NCBI GenBank assembly: GCA_022573285.1
Contig: JACZUF010000003.1
Span: 62,001 to 126,000 of the forward strand
Length of the DNA: 64,000 nucleotides
From: Chloroflexota bacterium
GTDB taxonomy: Bacteria > Chloroflexota > Dehalococcoidia > Lucifugimonadales > UBA3495
Direction: 5' to 3'
In this document: piece by piece, positions 33,078 to 42,055 of the stretch
Layout: each line of letters opens with the position of its first letter
Numbering within the stretch: position 1 is the stretch's first letter
Position numbers and translations under genes: made by a program
The notes under the pieces: model-generated
The model's input: only the letters and a program-made list of their open reading frames with translations
The model's database searches: none
Told to the model about the DNA's origin: nothing

Positions 33078-34282
33078 AAAGCCTCGAATTCCGCCTCGCC
33101 TCCTGGATATCTGCCGTCTGGCAAAGAAAGGTGGCGGTCGGCCAACAATGGGACCGGCAGGCTCTCTACAAGGGCTGTGGCATCGGGCGACTGCTCCAGT
33201 CCCCACAACGCCGGACTCCCGACTTTCTTCCCCTGAATAAGTACCTTGAAGTCACCCAGACCACCCGGCCGGACCAGGTCCAATATCCCGGCGCGGTTGG
33301 ACTGCATCTGCCGTTGAGAAAGGCTGCGATCTCTCAGATGCCGTTGAAATCGGTCCACGTTCAGATTGGACAGGAAGTCTCGTTGGGTGACCAGTCCTAA
33401 GGTATCCAGGCCCACCTTTTCCCCCGTGCCCGCCGCCGATGTGAAATCCACCTGGGCAGTGATGTCCTGGCGGCCGATCCGGGTCAGGGGGGAGTCGGTC
33501 TGGACGTGCTGGTGGTAGGTGACCAGGGTGCCTCTGGGCCGCCGTTCCGGGTCATAAAGGTCCTTGGCGGTGCGGCCGTAGTCGATGGTGAGCACGAATC
33601 CCCGTTCCAATGCCGCCGCTATGCCATGGGACCACCGGTCCAGCGCCAGATTGATCTCGGCGGTCTGGCCCTCGGCAAGGGTGATTCCAAGTTCATCCAA
33701 CCGGCCGGCCAGACCCGAGTCCGACGGTTCGCCGGTCAGCTCCACCAACTCCCCGCCCTCGAGTCCGACATAAACCTCTTTCAGGCAACCGCCGGACATC
33801 ACCACTTGGTGCACGGGGAAGGCGTCCAGGTATTCGTTGGACAGGACGCAACCCTGCAGACCCCGGAAGGGCGCCCCGTCCGCCAAGACCCTGCTTGTCC
33901 TGGGAGTCCCGGACTCAACCGGGTTAGCGGGCCGGCGGTCCACACAGATGTAGTGTAAAGACTCGGCGAACCCCTGCGGAAGTCCGGTGGCATAAGCGCT
34001 GATGTCCCGGCAGAGAAGCCCGTGTCCCGCGCCAAGTTCCAGGACCGTAAAGGGAGAGGGCCGGCCCATCAGGCGCCACATCTGGTAGAACTGGACCGCC
34101 AGAAGCGCTCCAAAGGCCGGATGGACCTCTGGGCTGGTGTAGTAGTCCCCATTGGCCCCAACCGGTTCCCGGTCCGTGTAATAGCCTCCCTGGGGCCAAT
34201 AGAGGGCAACCTCCATGAACTCGGCAAAGGTTATCTTGCCTCGTTTCTGGACCCGCCGCCTGACTTCTGTTTCCGCACTCAT
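33074..34282 (-). CDS. SAM-dependent methyltransferase of the MidA/NDUFAF7 family
   Basis: Residues 1-65 carry the family N-terminus: 'GKITFAEFMEVALYWPQGGY', 'YTDREPVGANGDYYTSPEVH' and 'FGALLAVQFYQMW'. The SAM loop is 'TVLELGAGHGLLCRDI'. Later motifs are 'VLSNEYLDAFPVH' and 'GFVLTIDYGRTAKDLY' with 'TLVTYHQH'. The 402 residues fit COG1565. The mitochondrial homologue NDUFAF7 dimethylates an arginine of a respiratory complex I subunit; the bacterial substrate is not known to me. It lies downstream of the gltA terminator on the same strand, so it is probably a separate transcript. Confidence 0.88.
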   Translation of the reverse strand: MSAETEVRRRVQKRGKITFAEFMEVALYWPQGGYYTDREPVGANGDYYTSPEVHPAFGALLAVQFYQMWRLMGRPSPFTVLELGAGHGLLCRDISAYATGLPQGFAESLHYICVDRRPANPVESGTPRTSRVLADGAPFRGLQGCVLSNEYLDAFPVHQVVMSGGCLKEVYVGLEGGELVELTGEPSDSGLAGRLDELGITLAEGQTAEINLALDRWSHGIAAALERGFVLTIDYGRTAKDLYDPERRPRGTLVTYHQHVQTDSPLTRIGRQDITAQVDFTSAAGTGEKVGLDTLGLVTQRDFLSNLNVDRFQRHLRDRSLSQRQMQSNRAGILDLVRPGGLGDFKVLIQGKKVGSPALWGLEQSPDATALVESLPVPLLADRHLSLPDGRYPGGEAEFEAL

Positions 34283-34328
34283 AGGCCGCTGGCCATATCC
34301 CTGCTGTCCGTTTGCCTAGCCTAAAAAA

Positions 34329-34355
34329 CAAAAGGGGCCTAAGTGGCCCCTTTTG
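34329..34355 (-). terminator. Terminator of the citrate synthase gene
   Basis: On the minus strand CAAAAGGGGCC and GGCCCCTTTTG form an 11-bp stem with loop ACTTA, followed by TTTTTT. It lies 26 bases after the gltA stop. Confidence 0.85.
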
Positions 34356-34380
34356 CTAAATTCCTGCCAGATGTATCCCT

Positions 34381-35514
34381 CTAGGTCCGCTGCTCTATGG
34401 GAGTGTACTCCAGGTCCATCTCTCCGATGTACTCCGTGAGCGGCCGGAGCAAGATGTTGTCTTTGTACTGCTCCACGCACTGCAACGTCCATCCAGGGAT
34501 GCGTCCCAGCGCGAAGATGGAGATGAACAGGTCGTCGGGAATTCCCAATAGGTAGTAGATCGACCCGGCGAAGAAGTCCACGTTGACGCAGATGCCCTTG
34601 GACCGGTAGGGGACCATGGTGTCTTCTTCCAGGTGCTGGAGAATCTGGAACCACTCGGGGTGGCCCTTCTTCTCGCCAAGGATCCGCGAGCGGTCCCGCA
34701 AGTGCCTGGCCCGGGGGTCTTCCGCCTTGTAGACCCGGTGGCCGAACCCCATGATGCGGTCGCCTTTGTCCAGAAGGTTACTTGCGTACTCGGCGGCGTT
34801 CTCCGGGTTGCCGATATCCAAGGCCATCTTCATGACCTCTTCGGCAGCCCCGCCGTGGGCGGGACCCTTCAAGGTTCCCACGCCGGTGACGATGCATGAG
34901 TGGAGGTCTGAGACCGTGGAGGCGGTCACCCTGGCAGCAAAGGCCGATGCGTTGGGGCCGTGCTCCGCGTGTAGGATGAAGTCCACGTCCAGCAAGTCGG
35001 TGGTTTCCTGGTCGGGGAGTTCGTCAAAGAGCATGTAGAGGAAGTTCCCGGCATGGTTCAGGTCCGGGTTGGGCGCCACCGGCTCCAGCCCCCGCCTCAG
35101 ACGGTGGTGGGCCGCGACGATGGTCGGCCCCATGGCCGTGAGGCGGATGCCCTTTCGAATGGTGGCTTCCACCGAGTTGTCAGTTACTTCGGAATCGAAT
35201 GCGCTGAGGGCTGAGATACCGGTCCGGAGCGCGTCCATGGGATGGCTGTTCTTAACCAGGTCCAACACCTGGATAACCTCGTCAGGGATGATCCGGTTGG
35301 CCCGCAGTAGGGCGTCGAAATCGGCCAGTTCCTTTTTGTTGGGGAGCTTGCCGTAGAGAAGAAGATAGACCACTTCCTCGAAGGTCGACTTTTCGGCCAA
35401 GTCGTGGATGTTGTAGCCGCGGTAGAGCAGCTTGCCTTCTATGCCGTCGATGAAACTGGACTCGGTCGTGTCGAAATAGACATCCTTGAGTCCTTTGATA
35501 ATCTCTGGGGGCAT
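34381..35514 (-). CDS. gltA: Citrate synthase
   Basis: Condenses acetyl-CoA and oxaloacetate; a methylcitrate activity is possible in this family. The start is taken at ATG 35514 (MPPEIIKGLKDVYFDTT), which has AAGGAAGGTGG upstream; a start at 35550 would add twelve unlikely residues. Catalytic motifs: 'FILHAEHGPNASAFAARV', 'IMGFGHRVYKAEDPRARHL' (His), and Asp in 'CVNVDFFAGSIYYLLG'. About 377 residues, the short gram-positive/archaeal-type length. A good promoter lies at 35656-35684 and a terminator at 34329-34355, so the gene is probably monocistronic. Confidence 0.95.
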   Translation of the reverse strand: MPPEIIKGLKDVYFDTTESSFIDGIEGKLLYRGYNIHDLAEKSTFEEVVYLLLYGKLPNKKELADFDALLRANRIIPDEVIQVLDLVKNSHPMDALRTGISALSAFDSEVTDNSVEATIRKGIRLTAMGPTIVAAHHRLRRGLEPVAPNPDLNHAGNFLYMLFDELPDQETTDLLDVDFILHAEHGPNASAFAARVTASTVSDLHSCIVTGVGTLKGPAHGGAAEEVMKMALDIGNPENAAEYASNLLDKGDRIMGFGHRVYKAEDPRARHLRDRSRILGEKKGHPEWFQILQHLEEDTMVPYRSKGICVNVDFFAGSIYYLLGIPDDLFISIFALGRIPGWTLQCVEQYKDNILLRPLTEYIGEMDLEYTPIEQRT

Positions 35515-35655
35515 GGTCCACCTTCCTTCAGGGCGTGCGGGCGCGTCCACCTTATCGGCTTTCGCAAGAACGGTTTCTGGCAGGGTTTTTCGGAGAAAAA
35601 TTAACTGGATGCGGGGCGCGGAATTATGTAAATCTCTGCGCTCAAATCGTGCCTG

Positions 35656-35684
35656 ATTTTAGCATTGCCCCATAGGGGTGTCAA
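35656..35684 (-). promoter_or_regulatory. Strong promoter for citrate synthase
   Basis: TTGACA (35679-35684) and TAAAAT (35656-35661) on the minus strand are 17 bp apart. The spacer contains the palindrome CCCC-TAT-GGGG, a possible operator. The leader before the ATG would be about 135 bases. I see nothing else convincing in 35515-35862. Confidence 0.7.
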
Positions 35685-35862
35685 GCTGAAACAAGCGTGG
35701 CGGAGCCTCCATCGGCAGCCTCGTTCCAGCGGCACACCAGTACCCCCATGGTCTCTCCATCGGTCTCTCCGGCGGGTGGCCAAGCACCTTGGACGGAAGC
35801 CGCGTAGTGGTTACAATATACGGACGGGCCGCTGGCGTCCACACCGGCGTCCGCCACTCAAT

Positions 35863-35949
35863 GGAGGGATGGCTGAGTGGACGAAAGCGACGGTCTTGAA
35901 AACCGTTATAGGGGCAACTCTATCGTGGGTTCGAATCCCACTCCCTCCG
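35863..35949 (+). tRNA. tRNA-Ser (UGA)
   Basis: A class II tRNA with long variable arm: acceptor GGAGGGA/TCCCTCC, anticodon stem ACGGT/ACCGT with loop CTTGAAA (anticodon TGA), T arm GTGGG-TTCGAAT-CCCAC. CCA is not encoded (CCG follows the discriminator base). Confidence 0.95.
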
Positions 35950-36098
35950 CCGGATCAGGCATAAATTTGGTCCAGACCACATTACTGAGGTCGGGGCCTC
36001 TTCTTCAATTGTACAGGACCTAAGCTGGGCACCGCATTTCAGGCACAAATCTCCAGGCTATTCAACTGAGGCCACTACGGTTGTAGGCCCATTGAAGT

Positions 36099-36169
36099 GC
36101 GGCCACCTCCCGGCGTAGTGGATTGGGGTCGGACGGGAGATTTGTTGACTAGAAGCCCTTGGAAGCACT
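36099..36169. repeat. Direct repeat A left of the MFS gene
   Basis: About 71 bases beginning GCGGCCACC and ending AAGCACT. They align at roughly 75 percent with 37656-37727, including GTGG.nTGGGGTC.GAC.GG. Apart from this repeat I see no gene in 35950-36345. Confidence 0.6.
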
Positions 36170-36345
36170 GAATACGGCTCGCCAAAGTTACGGGTCCTCG
36201 TGTAAATCCAGGTTTGGCAAGTTCTGCACCCCTGTTGACGAGCCCTGAGCAGCATCTTATAGTTCTCGGCGTTCCAGAGCGTCAGATGTTTAGGGAAATA
36301 AGTTTCCTCTGGGGAACCCCGGTCCAATACGGAAAGGTCGGTTAT

Positions 36346-37593
36346 ATGGCGGAAGCACACATTCATTTAACGGACGTGGAGCGCCGTGGTATGCGGGGTA
36401 CTGGACCGTTCATTTTGACCGGACTCAGCGGAGGCCATGGGGTTTTCCACTGGTTCAGCCAGAGCTTCTTTGTGATGTTGCCGGAGGTGGTCGCCACTTT
36501 TGGCCTGACCGGACTTCAAGTTGGCGCCATCGCCACGACGCGCGAGGTGGTTTCAGGCATCATAGCCCTTCCCGGCGGGGTAGTAACCGACATGGTTCGG
36601 CGGCATTGGGGGTTGGTGCTGGCGGGGTGCATGGGGTTGTTTGGTCTGGGTTGGCTGATCATGGGGATCGCGCCGGTTTATCCCGTATTGTTGCTAGGCA
36701 TGGCTGCGGTAGCGGCGGCAGCCTCCATATGGCACCTGCCTGCCGCAGCGGCCTTGTCACAGCGGTTCGCCGACCACCGCGGTTCCGCTCTATCAATTCA
36801 CGGTGTCGGTGGCAACATCGGAGACGTCCTTGGCCCAGCATTGACCGGAGTCCTTCTACTTTCCCTTAGTTGGAGGGGAATCCTCAGCATATACGCTGTG
36901 GTTCCGTTGCTCCTGATCTTCGTGGTGTTTTGGGCTTTTCGCGACATCGGTCAGACCGGTTCTCAGGACATCCAGGCCGCCGGATTCCGGGAGCAAATGA
37001 CCAACACCCGTCTTTCGTTCAAGGAACACCCTCGATTATGGGGAATCATGGCCGTGGCGGGTCTTCGTGGGATGGCCAATGTAGCGTTTCTACCCTTCCT
37101 AGCTCTTTATCTAGGACTTGACACTGAATTGGGCTTGGGCAATGCAGCTCTGGGCTTGCACATCGCGCTGCTAGTAGGAGTGGGAGTCGTGGCTACCCCA
37201 GTCATAGGTTACGTTTCAGACCGCGTGGGGAGGAAGGTGGTGCTGATACCCGGGATGCTGGGACTCTGCGCCCTGACCGCACTGCTCGTCCCATTCGGTG
37301 AGGGGATAGGGTTGATAATTATTCTGGCTTTGCTGGGCATCTTCTTTTTCAGCGACCAGCCCATACTGACTGCGGCGGCCCTAGACATTGTAGGCGAGCA
37401 AGTCGCAGCCAGCACACTTGGGGTGTTCTCTTTTTCCAGATTTGTGCTCGCAGCCGCATCCCCCCTCATCGGCGGCAAGTTGTTTGATGCGGTTGGAATT
37501 GAATCTACCTTTTTCTATATCTCGGGCATTTACCTTTTAGGTACAGTCGTTTTGCTGGCGGTGCCGCTGAGTCCGTCGCGTCGTCCCGCATAA
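36346..37593 (+). CDS. Major facilitator superfamily (MFS) transporter
   Basis: About twelve hydrophobic segments in roughly 415 residues. Typical MFS loops are present: 'GGVVTDMVRRHWGLVLAG' (the loop 2-3 motif) and 'GYVSDRVGRKVVLIPGMLGL' between the two halves. The ATG at 36346 (MAEAHIHLTD) is preferred over 36214 because the extra sequence is not MFS-like and AAAGG lies upstream. Substrate unknown; the family includes drug and metabolite exporters. The gene is flanked by imperfect direct repeats (36099-36169 and 37656-37727) next to a tRNA-Ser, suggesting it arrived as a unit. Confidence 0.87.
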   Translation: MAEAHIHLTDVERRGMRGTGPFILTGLSGGHGVFHWFSQSFFVMLPEVVATFGLTGLQVGAIATTREVVSGIIALPGGVVTDMVRRHWGLVLAGCMGLFGLGWLIMGIAPVYPVLLLGMAAVAAAASIWHLPAAAALSQRFADHRGSALSIHGVGGNIGDVLGPALTGVLLLSLSWRGILSIYAVVPLLLIFVVFWAFRDIGQTGSQDIQAAGFREQMTNTRLSFKEHPRLWGIMAVAGLRGMANVAFLPFLALYLGLDTELGLGNAALGLHIALLVGVGVVATPVIGYVSDRVGRKVVLIPGMLGLCALTALLVPFGEGIGLIIILALLGIFFFSDQPILTAAALDIVGEQVAASTLGVFSFSRFVLAAASPLIGGKLFDAVGIESTFFYISGIYLLGTVVLLAVPLSPSRRPA

Positions 37594-37655
37594 AACGGCG
37601 ACCCGGCAACGAGGCGAGGACTCGATCACAATAACGGCAGGTAACCCGCTTACAT

Positions 37656-37727
37656 GCGGCCACCCCCTGGTGAAGTGGTGTGGGGTCAGACAGGAAATTT
37701 TGTCGTCAGAAACCACTCGGGAGCACT
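37656..37727. repeat. Direct repeat B right of the MFS gene
   Basis: The partner of 36099-36169 in the same orientation: GCGGCCACC...GGGGTCAGACAGG...GAGCACT. The rest of 37594-37975 holds only a possible promoter at 37873-37900. Confidence 0.6.
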
Positions 37728-37872
37728 TAGGTCACCAGAGGCATCCGGCTTCCTGCCTTCTAGCTTCCGGCTCCACCAGACGGTCGCAGTGTCGGCCGTC
37801 CCTGGTCCAGGTCGTGGCCAAGCCTTCCCGAGTCTAATATTCATTTGAGCCCTTAAAAAACTTGCTTTTTTC

Positions 37873-37900
37873 TTTACACCACTCGTTTCAATGCTACAGT
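37873..37900 (+). promoter_or_regulatory. Possible promoter of the Eis-like gene
   Basis: TTTACA (37873-37878) and TACAGT (37895-37900) are 16 bp apart in an AT-rich stretch about 75 bases before the start codon at 37976. Confidence 0.4.
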
Positions 37901-37975
37901 TCGCCTACAATTGAATCGTGGCCATTCTACATCTACCACCTTCGGCGTGATTGATAGACAGGGAGAGCAAACTCG

Positions 37976-39166
37976 ATGCTGGAAATGAGGACCGTAACCG
38001 CTGACGAGTTTGTCCAGTGGCTTCATGCTGAGGCGCGGGCTCACGGCAACCGGTTGGACGTTGACCCAGAGGTACTGAGGCCGCATTTCGATCTGGACCG
38101 TTCTATCGCTGTGTTCGACCAAGGAAATATCGTCGGTGGTGCTTACTCTCACCGGCTTGAGATGTCCATACCTGGGGCTTCGGCGGTCATAGCAGGGGTG
38201 GCCAACATTGCTGTACAGCCTACGCATACCCGGCGAGGGGTGATGACTAGGATGATGCACCATCAGATTAACGATATCCACGAGCGCGGAGAGCCGTTGG
38301 CCGCGCTGTTTGCCCGCGAAAGCGTAATCTACCGTAGGTTCGGATATGGTATTGGGTCATTGCACGAGCGATGGACGATCGATCGCCAGTACACCGGATA
38401 TGCTCGCCCCTATGAGAGCCGTGGCCGAATCGTGTTTGTAGACCCGATAGATATTACGAAAGAGCTTCCTGAGGTTTTCCGGCGGAGCACGATGGACCGC
38501 CCAGGCGTGTTCCAGAGGGCGCCTCACCAATGGGAGCGGGATTCCCAAGCGCCGGAGCACAAGCAAGGTGGCCCAGGAGGCCTGTTTTACGCTGCCTATG
38601 AGGATGGCGGGAGAGTGGACGGCTATGTAACCTACCGTATTAGAGGGACTACCCTGGTCGTGAACGAGTTGATGGCGGCGACTACAGAGGCGAATGCCGC
38701 ATTGTGGCGATTTTGCTTTGATGTGGACCTAATTAACTGCACGGAGGCGCTTAAGCGTCCCGTGGATGACCCTTTGCCGTGGATGCTGGCAGACCCACGG
38801 CGGCTGCAGAGATCGACACGTGATGGAATGTGGCTGCGTCTGATAGATGTAGGCGCCTGCCTAAAGCTCCGGCGTTATATGCAAAGCGACCGTTTGGTGC
38901 TGGAGGTAAAGGACGAACTATGTCCCTGGAACGAAGGACGGTTCGAGTTAGAAGGGTCGACCGAGGGGGCCACATGCCGCGCCTCGAGTACATCTCCGGA
39001 TTTGGTGCTTGCTGTGTCTGATTTAGCCTCAGCGTACTTGGGGACCGTGAGTTTCAGCGCGCTTTCACAAGCAGGCTTGGTGGATGAGCGAACTCCAGGG
39101 GCATTGCTGCGTGCTGACCGCATGTTCGCCGTCCGGTATCAGCCTTGGACTCCCCACAACTTTTAG
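37976..39166 (+). CDS. Eis-family GNAT N-acetyltransferase
   Basis: 396 residues in the three-part Eis arrangement. The N-terminal GNAT shows 'ITAV'-type strands followed by 'ANIAVQPTHTRRGVMTRMMH', the acetyl-CoA pyrophosphate loop. 'ALFARESVIYRRFGYGIGSL' is an Eis hallmark. A second degenerate GNAT and a C-terminal SCP2-like domain follow ('MWLRLIDVGACLKLRRY', 'LGTVSFSALSQAGLV'). It ends in F, as expected where the C-terminal carboxylate acts as catalytic base. Eis enzymes acetylate aminoglycosides, peptides or other amines; the substrate here is unknown. Confidence 0.87.
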   Translation: MLEMRTVTADEFVQWLHAEARAHGNRLDVDPEVLRPHFDLDRSIAVFDQGNIVGGAYSHRLEMSIPGASAVIAGVANIAVQPTHTRRGVMTRMMHHQINDIHERGEPLAALFARESVIYRRFGYGIGSLHERWTIDRQYTGYARPYESRGRIVFVDPIDITKELPEVFRRSTMDRPGVFQRAPHQWERDSQAPEHKQGGPGGLFYAAYEDGGRVDGYVTYRIRGTTLVVNELMAATTEANAALWRFCFDVDLINCTEALKRPVDDPLPWMLADPRRLQRSTRDGMWLRLIDVGACLKLRRYMQSDRLVLEVKDELCPWNEGRFELEGSTEGATCRASSTSPDLVLAVSDLASAYLGTVSFSALSQAGLVDERTPGALLRADRMFAVRYQPWTPHNF

Positions 39167-39295
39167 CGGCGGAAGGCCCCCGCTGCGCCCAGGCGATTGC
39201 GAGAGGAGCCCGTGTTGACGACGCTATAGACCAGGGGGTCCCTGCTCCCTGGCGGGGCTATTAATCCGGATTGGCAATCCTTGGCTTGCTACGCC

Positions 39296-39598
39296 TTAGG
39301 CTGAAGCCTCGACGCTCAGTTCATAATGATCCAAGATCGGCGGCCCGGAGAAAAGACTGCCAAACTTGGCGATCTGTTCTTGGTAGTACCCGCTGCTGGA
39401 TTCGCCTGCCAGCATATCTGCTTCCGATTCCCAAACGGTGATGGAGATGGCTTTGCCGCTGCTGGCATCAGTCATCAAGTAGGCTCCTTGAAATCCCTTC
39501 TGGGCCTTGGCGGCCGGGACCACCGAGTTATTGTAAATATCGATCGCCTCCTGCGTCTTTCCTGGCTGAACTTGGACAGTTGCCACTCTTGCGTGCAT
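39296..39598 (-). CDS. Antibiotic-biosynthesis-monooxygenase (ABM)-like domain protein
   Basis: A 100-residue single-domain protein with a ferredoxin-like alpha/beta pattern: 'MHARVATVQVQPGKTQEAID', 'GFQGAYLMTDASSGKAISIT' and 'VWESEADMLAG'. This is the usual ABM/dimeric-barrel layout. Such small proteins are often cofactor-free monooxygenases, haem-related or simply ligand binders, so no reaction is assigned. AGGAGGGG lies just before the ATG. It stands alone between the Eis-like gene and a PPOX gene. Confidence 0.8.
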   Translation of the reverse strand: MHARVATVQVQPGKTQEAIDIYNNSVVPAAKAQKGFQGAYLMTDASSGKAISITVWESEADMLAGESSSGYYQEQIAKFGSLFSGPPILDHYELSVEASA

Positions 39599-39811
39599 TA
39601 TTCCCCTCCTGTTGATTTTGGCTCAGACGTTTCAAAATGGTCATTGACGACCCTCGACCGATTGATGGGCCACTATACCATATGGGTCAATAACATCGAC
39701 AGCCTTGTAAGCTGGTAAATCCAGTGCGTCTCCGGCACGCCTTCTTTGTCCTCTCGTGGAAGCCCGTCGCTGGGGGAATTTGGCCCTCTCGATCTATCCT
39801 ACCGCTCCCGC

Positions 39812-40228
39812 CTAACGCTCCTGTAAGATGTTTCCGGACAGCTCGGCGATCCGGTCTACCTTGACCAACACGGCAACGCCCAGGCGCTCTGGGTCCCGGT
39901 CCAACTCGGCCTGGACCGTGCGCGACATGACCTCATCCCGGATGGGACCCGACTCGTGGACTACCGCGGTGCCGTAGAAGCGCCACCGAATGCGCTTTTC
40001 CGGGTTGTTGTAGAGGATCACCACCTTTGGGTTTTCGGCCACGTTCTCCAGCGCGGAGCGCTTTGCCCGCTCCCAGTAGGCCAGAGTCTCGGAGTCGAAG
40101 ACCATCACGCTGCCCTTGAGGCTCAGTTGAGGCTGCCCGTCCTGGTCCGCCGTTCCCAAGGTGCAGGAGAAGCCGTCGGCGTTAGCACGGTCCACCAACT
40201 CCTTCATCTCGCCGGTCATGTCAATCAT
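39812..40228 (-). CDS. Pyridoxamine 5'-phosphate oxidase-like (PPOX) flavin protein
   Basis: 138 residues of a split beta-barrel: 'FSCTLGTADQDGQPQLSLKG', 'LAYWERAKRSALENVAENPK' and 'VVILYNNPEKRIRWRFYGTA'. This pattern is shared by FMN- or F420-binding PPOX proteins. It lacks features that would mark it as PdxH, and the PLP pathway in this genome is PdxST. Possible roles include flavin/F420 reductase or haem binding. It lies 62 bases downstream of the ThDP-enzyme gene on the same strand. Confidence 0.8.
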   Translation of the reverse strand: MIDMTGEMKELVDRANADGFSCTLGTADQDGQPQLSLKGSVMVFDSETLAYWERAKRSALENVAENPKVVILYNNPEKRIRWRFYGTAVVHESGPIRDEVMSRTVQAELDRDPERLGVAVLVKVDRIAELSGNILQER

Positions 40229-40290
40229 CGATTTTTCTCCCGATTTTTCTCCCGATTTCGCTCCATAGTTAGCTTGTCTCTACCCTGAGG

Positions 40291-41931
40291 CTAGTCGAAG
40301 TTGGACCTTCGGGCCTCGAGGTTGGTGTGAATATCCAGCAGCACCGTCTTGCCTTCGGCGTTGAGTCGCTGGGCTTGCTTCAGCGCGTTGGCGACCTCTC
40401 CGGGCTGGGTCACAGTGATTCCAACGGCGCCCATACCCTCGGCTATCTTGGCGTAGTCGCCGGTCATATGAGTGGTGCCGAACAGCTCGCTGGCAGTTGG
40501 ATAGCCCCCTGGATAGGTGGCCATGCCGCCGTTGTTCAGAACGATGGTCGTAATCGGCGCCCCTTCCCGGACCGAGGTTTCGATGTCCAGGCCAGACATT
40601 CCGAACGCGCCATCGCCCATGAAGTTCAAGCAGAACTTATCCGGATTGGCCAGTTTGGCGCCAATCATAAGCGGAATGCCGTAGCCCAGGTGGGTGGTCT
40701 TGCCCCAACCGATGTAGCTGTGGGGGACCGTCGATGTGTAGAAGGGCATAATCGTATCGCGAGGAGCGCCGGCGTCGTGGGTGACGATGCTGTTCACCTT
40801 GTCCAAGTTGCGCTCCAGTTCGCCGATAACTCTATAGGTGTTGATCGGCACTTCGTCGGAATTCAGGATTTGCGACCACTCAGCCATCCACCCCTCTTTG
40901 AGCTTGGCGATTTCGGCGGCTACTTCGGTTTGGTCCTTACGGCCATGCTGACCGATCTGTGCTTTGACCTCTTCGATCATTGCTTGCAGTGTCAGTTTGG
41001 CGTCTCCGGGAATCCCGACGTCAACCGAAAAGTCCTTGTTGATGTCTTCAATGCTCTCCGTGTTGTGAATGATGACCTTCCCGTTGGGGACCGGCTGGCC
41101 GTAGCTGGTCCGAGTCATGCTGGAGCCAACCGCGAATAGCACGTCCGACTCCTGGAGCCACGTCCGCGCCGGTAGCGAGGTGGCGCTGCTACCAGCGCCC
41201 AGGGCAAGCGGATGGCGGTCGTCGAAGGACGACTTGCCGGGCATCGTGCTGTAAACCGGTATATCGGTAAGCTCGGCCAATTCCTTGAGTTCTTCGGTGG
41301 CTTTGGACATCAGCACGCCCATGCCCGACCAGATCACCGGCTTGTGGGCGTTGAGTAGCAGTTTAACGGCGTCTTTGATGTCTCCAGCGGCCGGCGATTG
41401 AGGAGACCTCTTTGGCGGATGATAGTTCAACGCCTCTTCGGGGACCTCTTGGTTGCCCACATCAGAAGGTATCTCGACTATGACCGGACCGGGCCGTCCG
41501 TTGCGAAGATTGTGGAACGCGCGCCGCATGACATTGGCGACTTGGTTAGCTTGAACTATGACCTCGCCGTATTTGGAGACGGTCTGAAAGGTGCGCACGG
41601 GTGAGAAATTGGGACGGACGGCGTATTGGCTGAGCGCGGGTCCGCCGGGCAGGTACAGGATTGGAATGTTGTCGCCGAACGCTTGGGCGATACCGCCCAT
41701 GGAATTTTCCGAACCGGGTCCACCCTGCGTGATAACTACGCCGAACTTCTCCCGGTCATTCATGCGGCTGTATCCGTCGGCGGCCATGATCGCACCCCGC
41801 TCATGTCGGAACATGATGGTTCGGATGCCTTCCTTGGCGGCCGCTTCAATGAGCAAGTTGGAAGGGAAACACGATATCCACTCGGTGCCCTCAAGCTTCA
41901 AGATGCGGGCCACTGCTTCGGTTACATTCAT
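40291..41931 (-). CDS. Thiamine-diphosphate-dependent enzyme (acetolactate-synthase-like)
   Basis: 546 residues with the three domains of the POX/AHAS group. The catalytic Glu is in 'FRHERGAIMAADGYSR' (E44). The PYR domain continues with 'ITQGGPGSENSMGGIAQAFG', a central domain holds 'HKPVIWSGMGVLMSKATEEL', and the PP domain has the ThDP motif 'GDGAFGMSGLDIETSVREGA' through 'VLNNGG'. No ACT subunit is adjacent and the central domain lacks clear FAD motifs, so it may be a decarboxylase, oxalyl-CoA- or sulfo-related enzyme rather than IlvB. Substrate undetermined. Confidence 0.88.
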   Translation of the reverse strand: MNVTEAVARILKLEGTEWISCFPSNLLIEAAAKEGIRTIMFRHERGAIMAADGYSRMNDREKFGVVITQGGPGSENSMGGIAQAFGDNIPILYLPGGPALSQYAVRPNFSPVRTFQTVSKYGEVIVQANQVANVMRRAFHNLRNGRPGPVIVEIPSDVGNQEVPEEALNYHPPKRSPQSPAAGDIKDAVKLLLNAHKPVIWSGMGVLMSKATEELKELAELTDIPVYSTMPGKSSFDDRHPLALGAGSSATSLPARTWLQESDVLFAVGSSMTRTSYGQPVPNGKVIIHNTESIEDINKDFSVDVGIPGDAKLTLQAMIEEVKAQIGQHGRKDQTEVAAEIAKLKEGWMAEWSQILNSDEVPINTYRVIGELERNLDKVNSIVTHDAGAPRDTIMPFYTSTVPHSYIGWGKTTHLGYGIPLMIGAKLANPDKFCLNFMGDGAFGMSGLDIETSVREGAPITTIVLNNGGMATYPGGYPTASELFGTTHMTGDYAKIAEGMGAVGITVTQPGEVANALKQAQRLNAEGKTVLLDIHTNLEARRSNFD

Positions 41932-42055
41932 AGATCAGTTCCTTTGGGAAATTCTTGAGAGCCGGGCCACCGTAGATCGGCGAGCCTTATGGCTCAATAC
42001 GATACCACTCGTAGTGGGTAGGCAGGCGCCAACATACACTCATTTAGTGGCCGCA

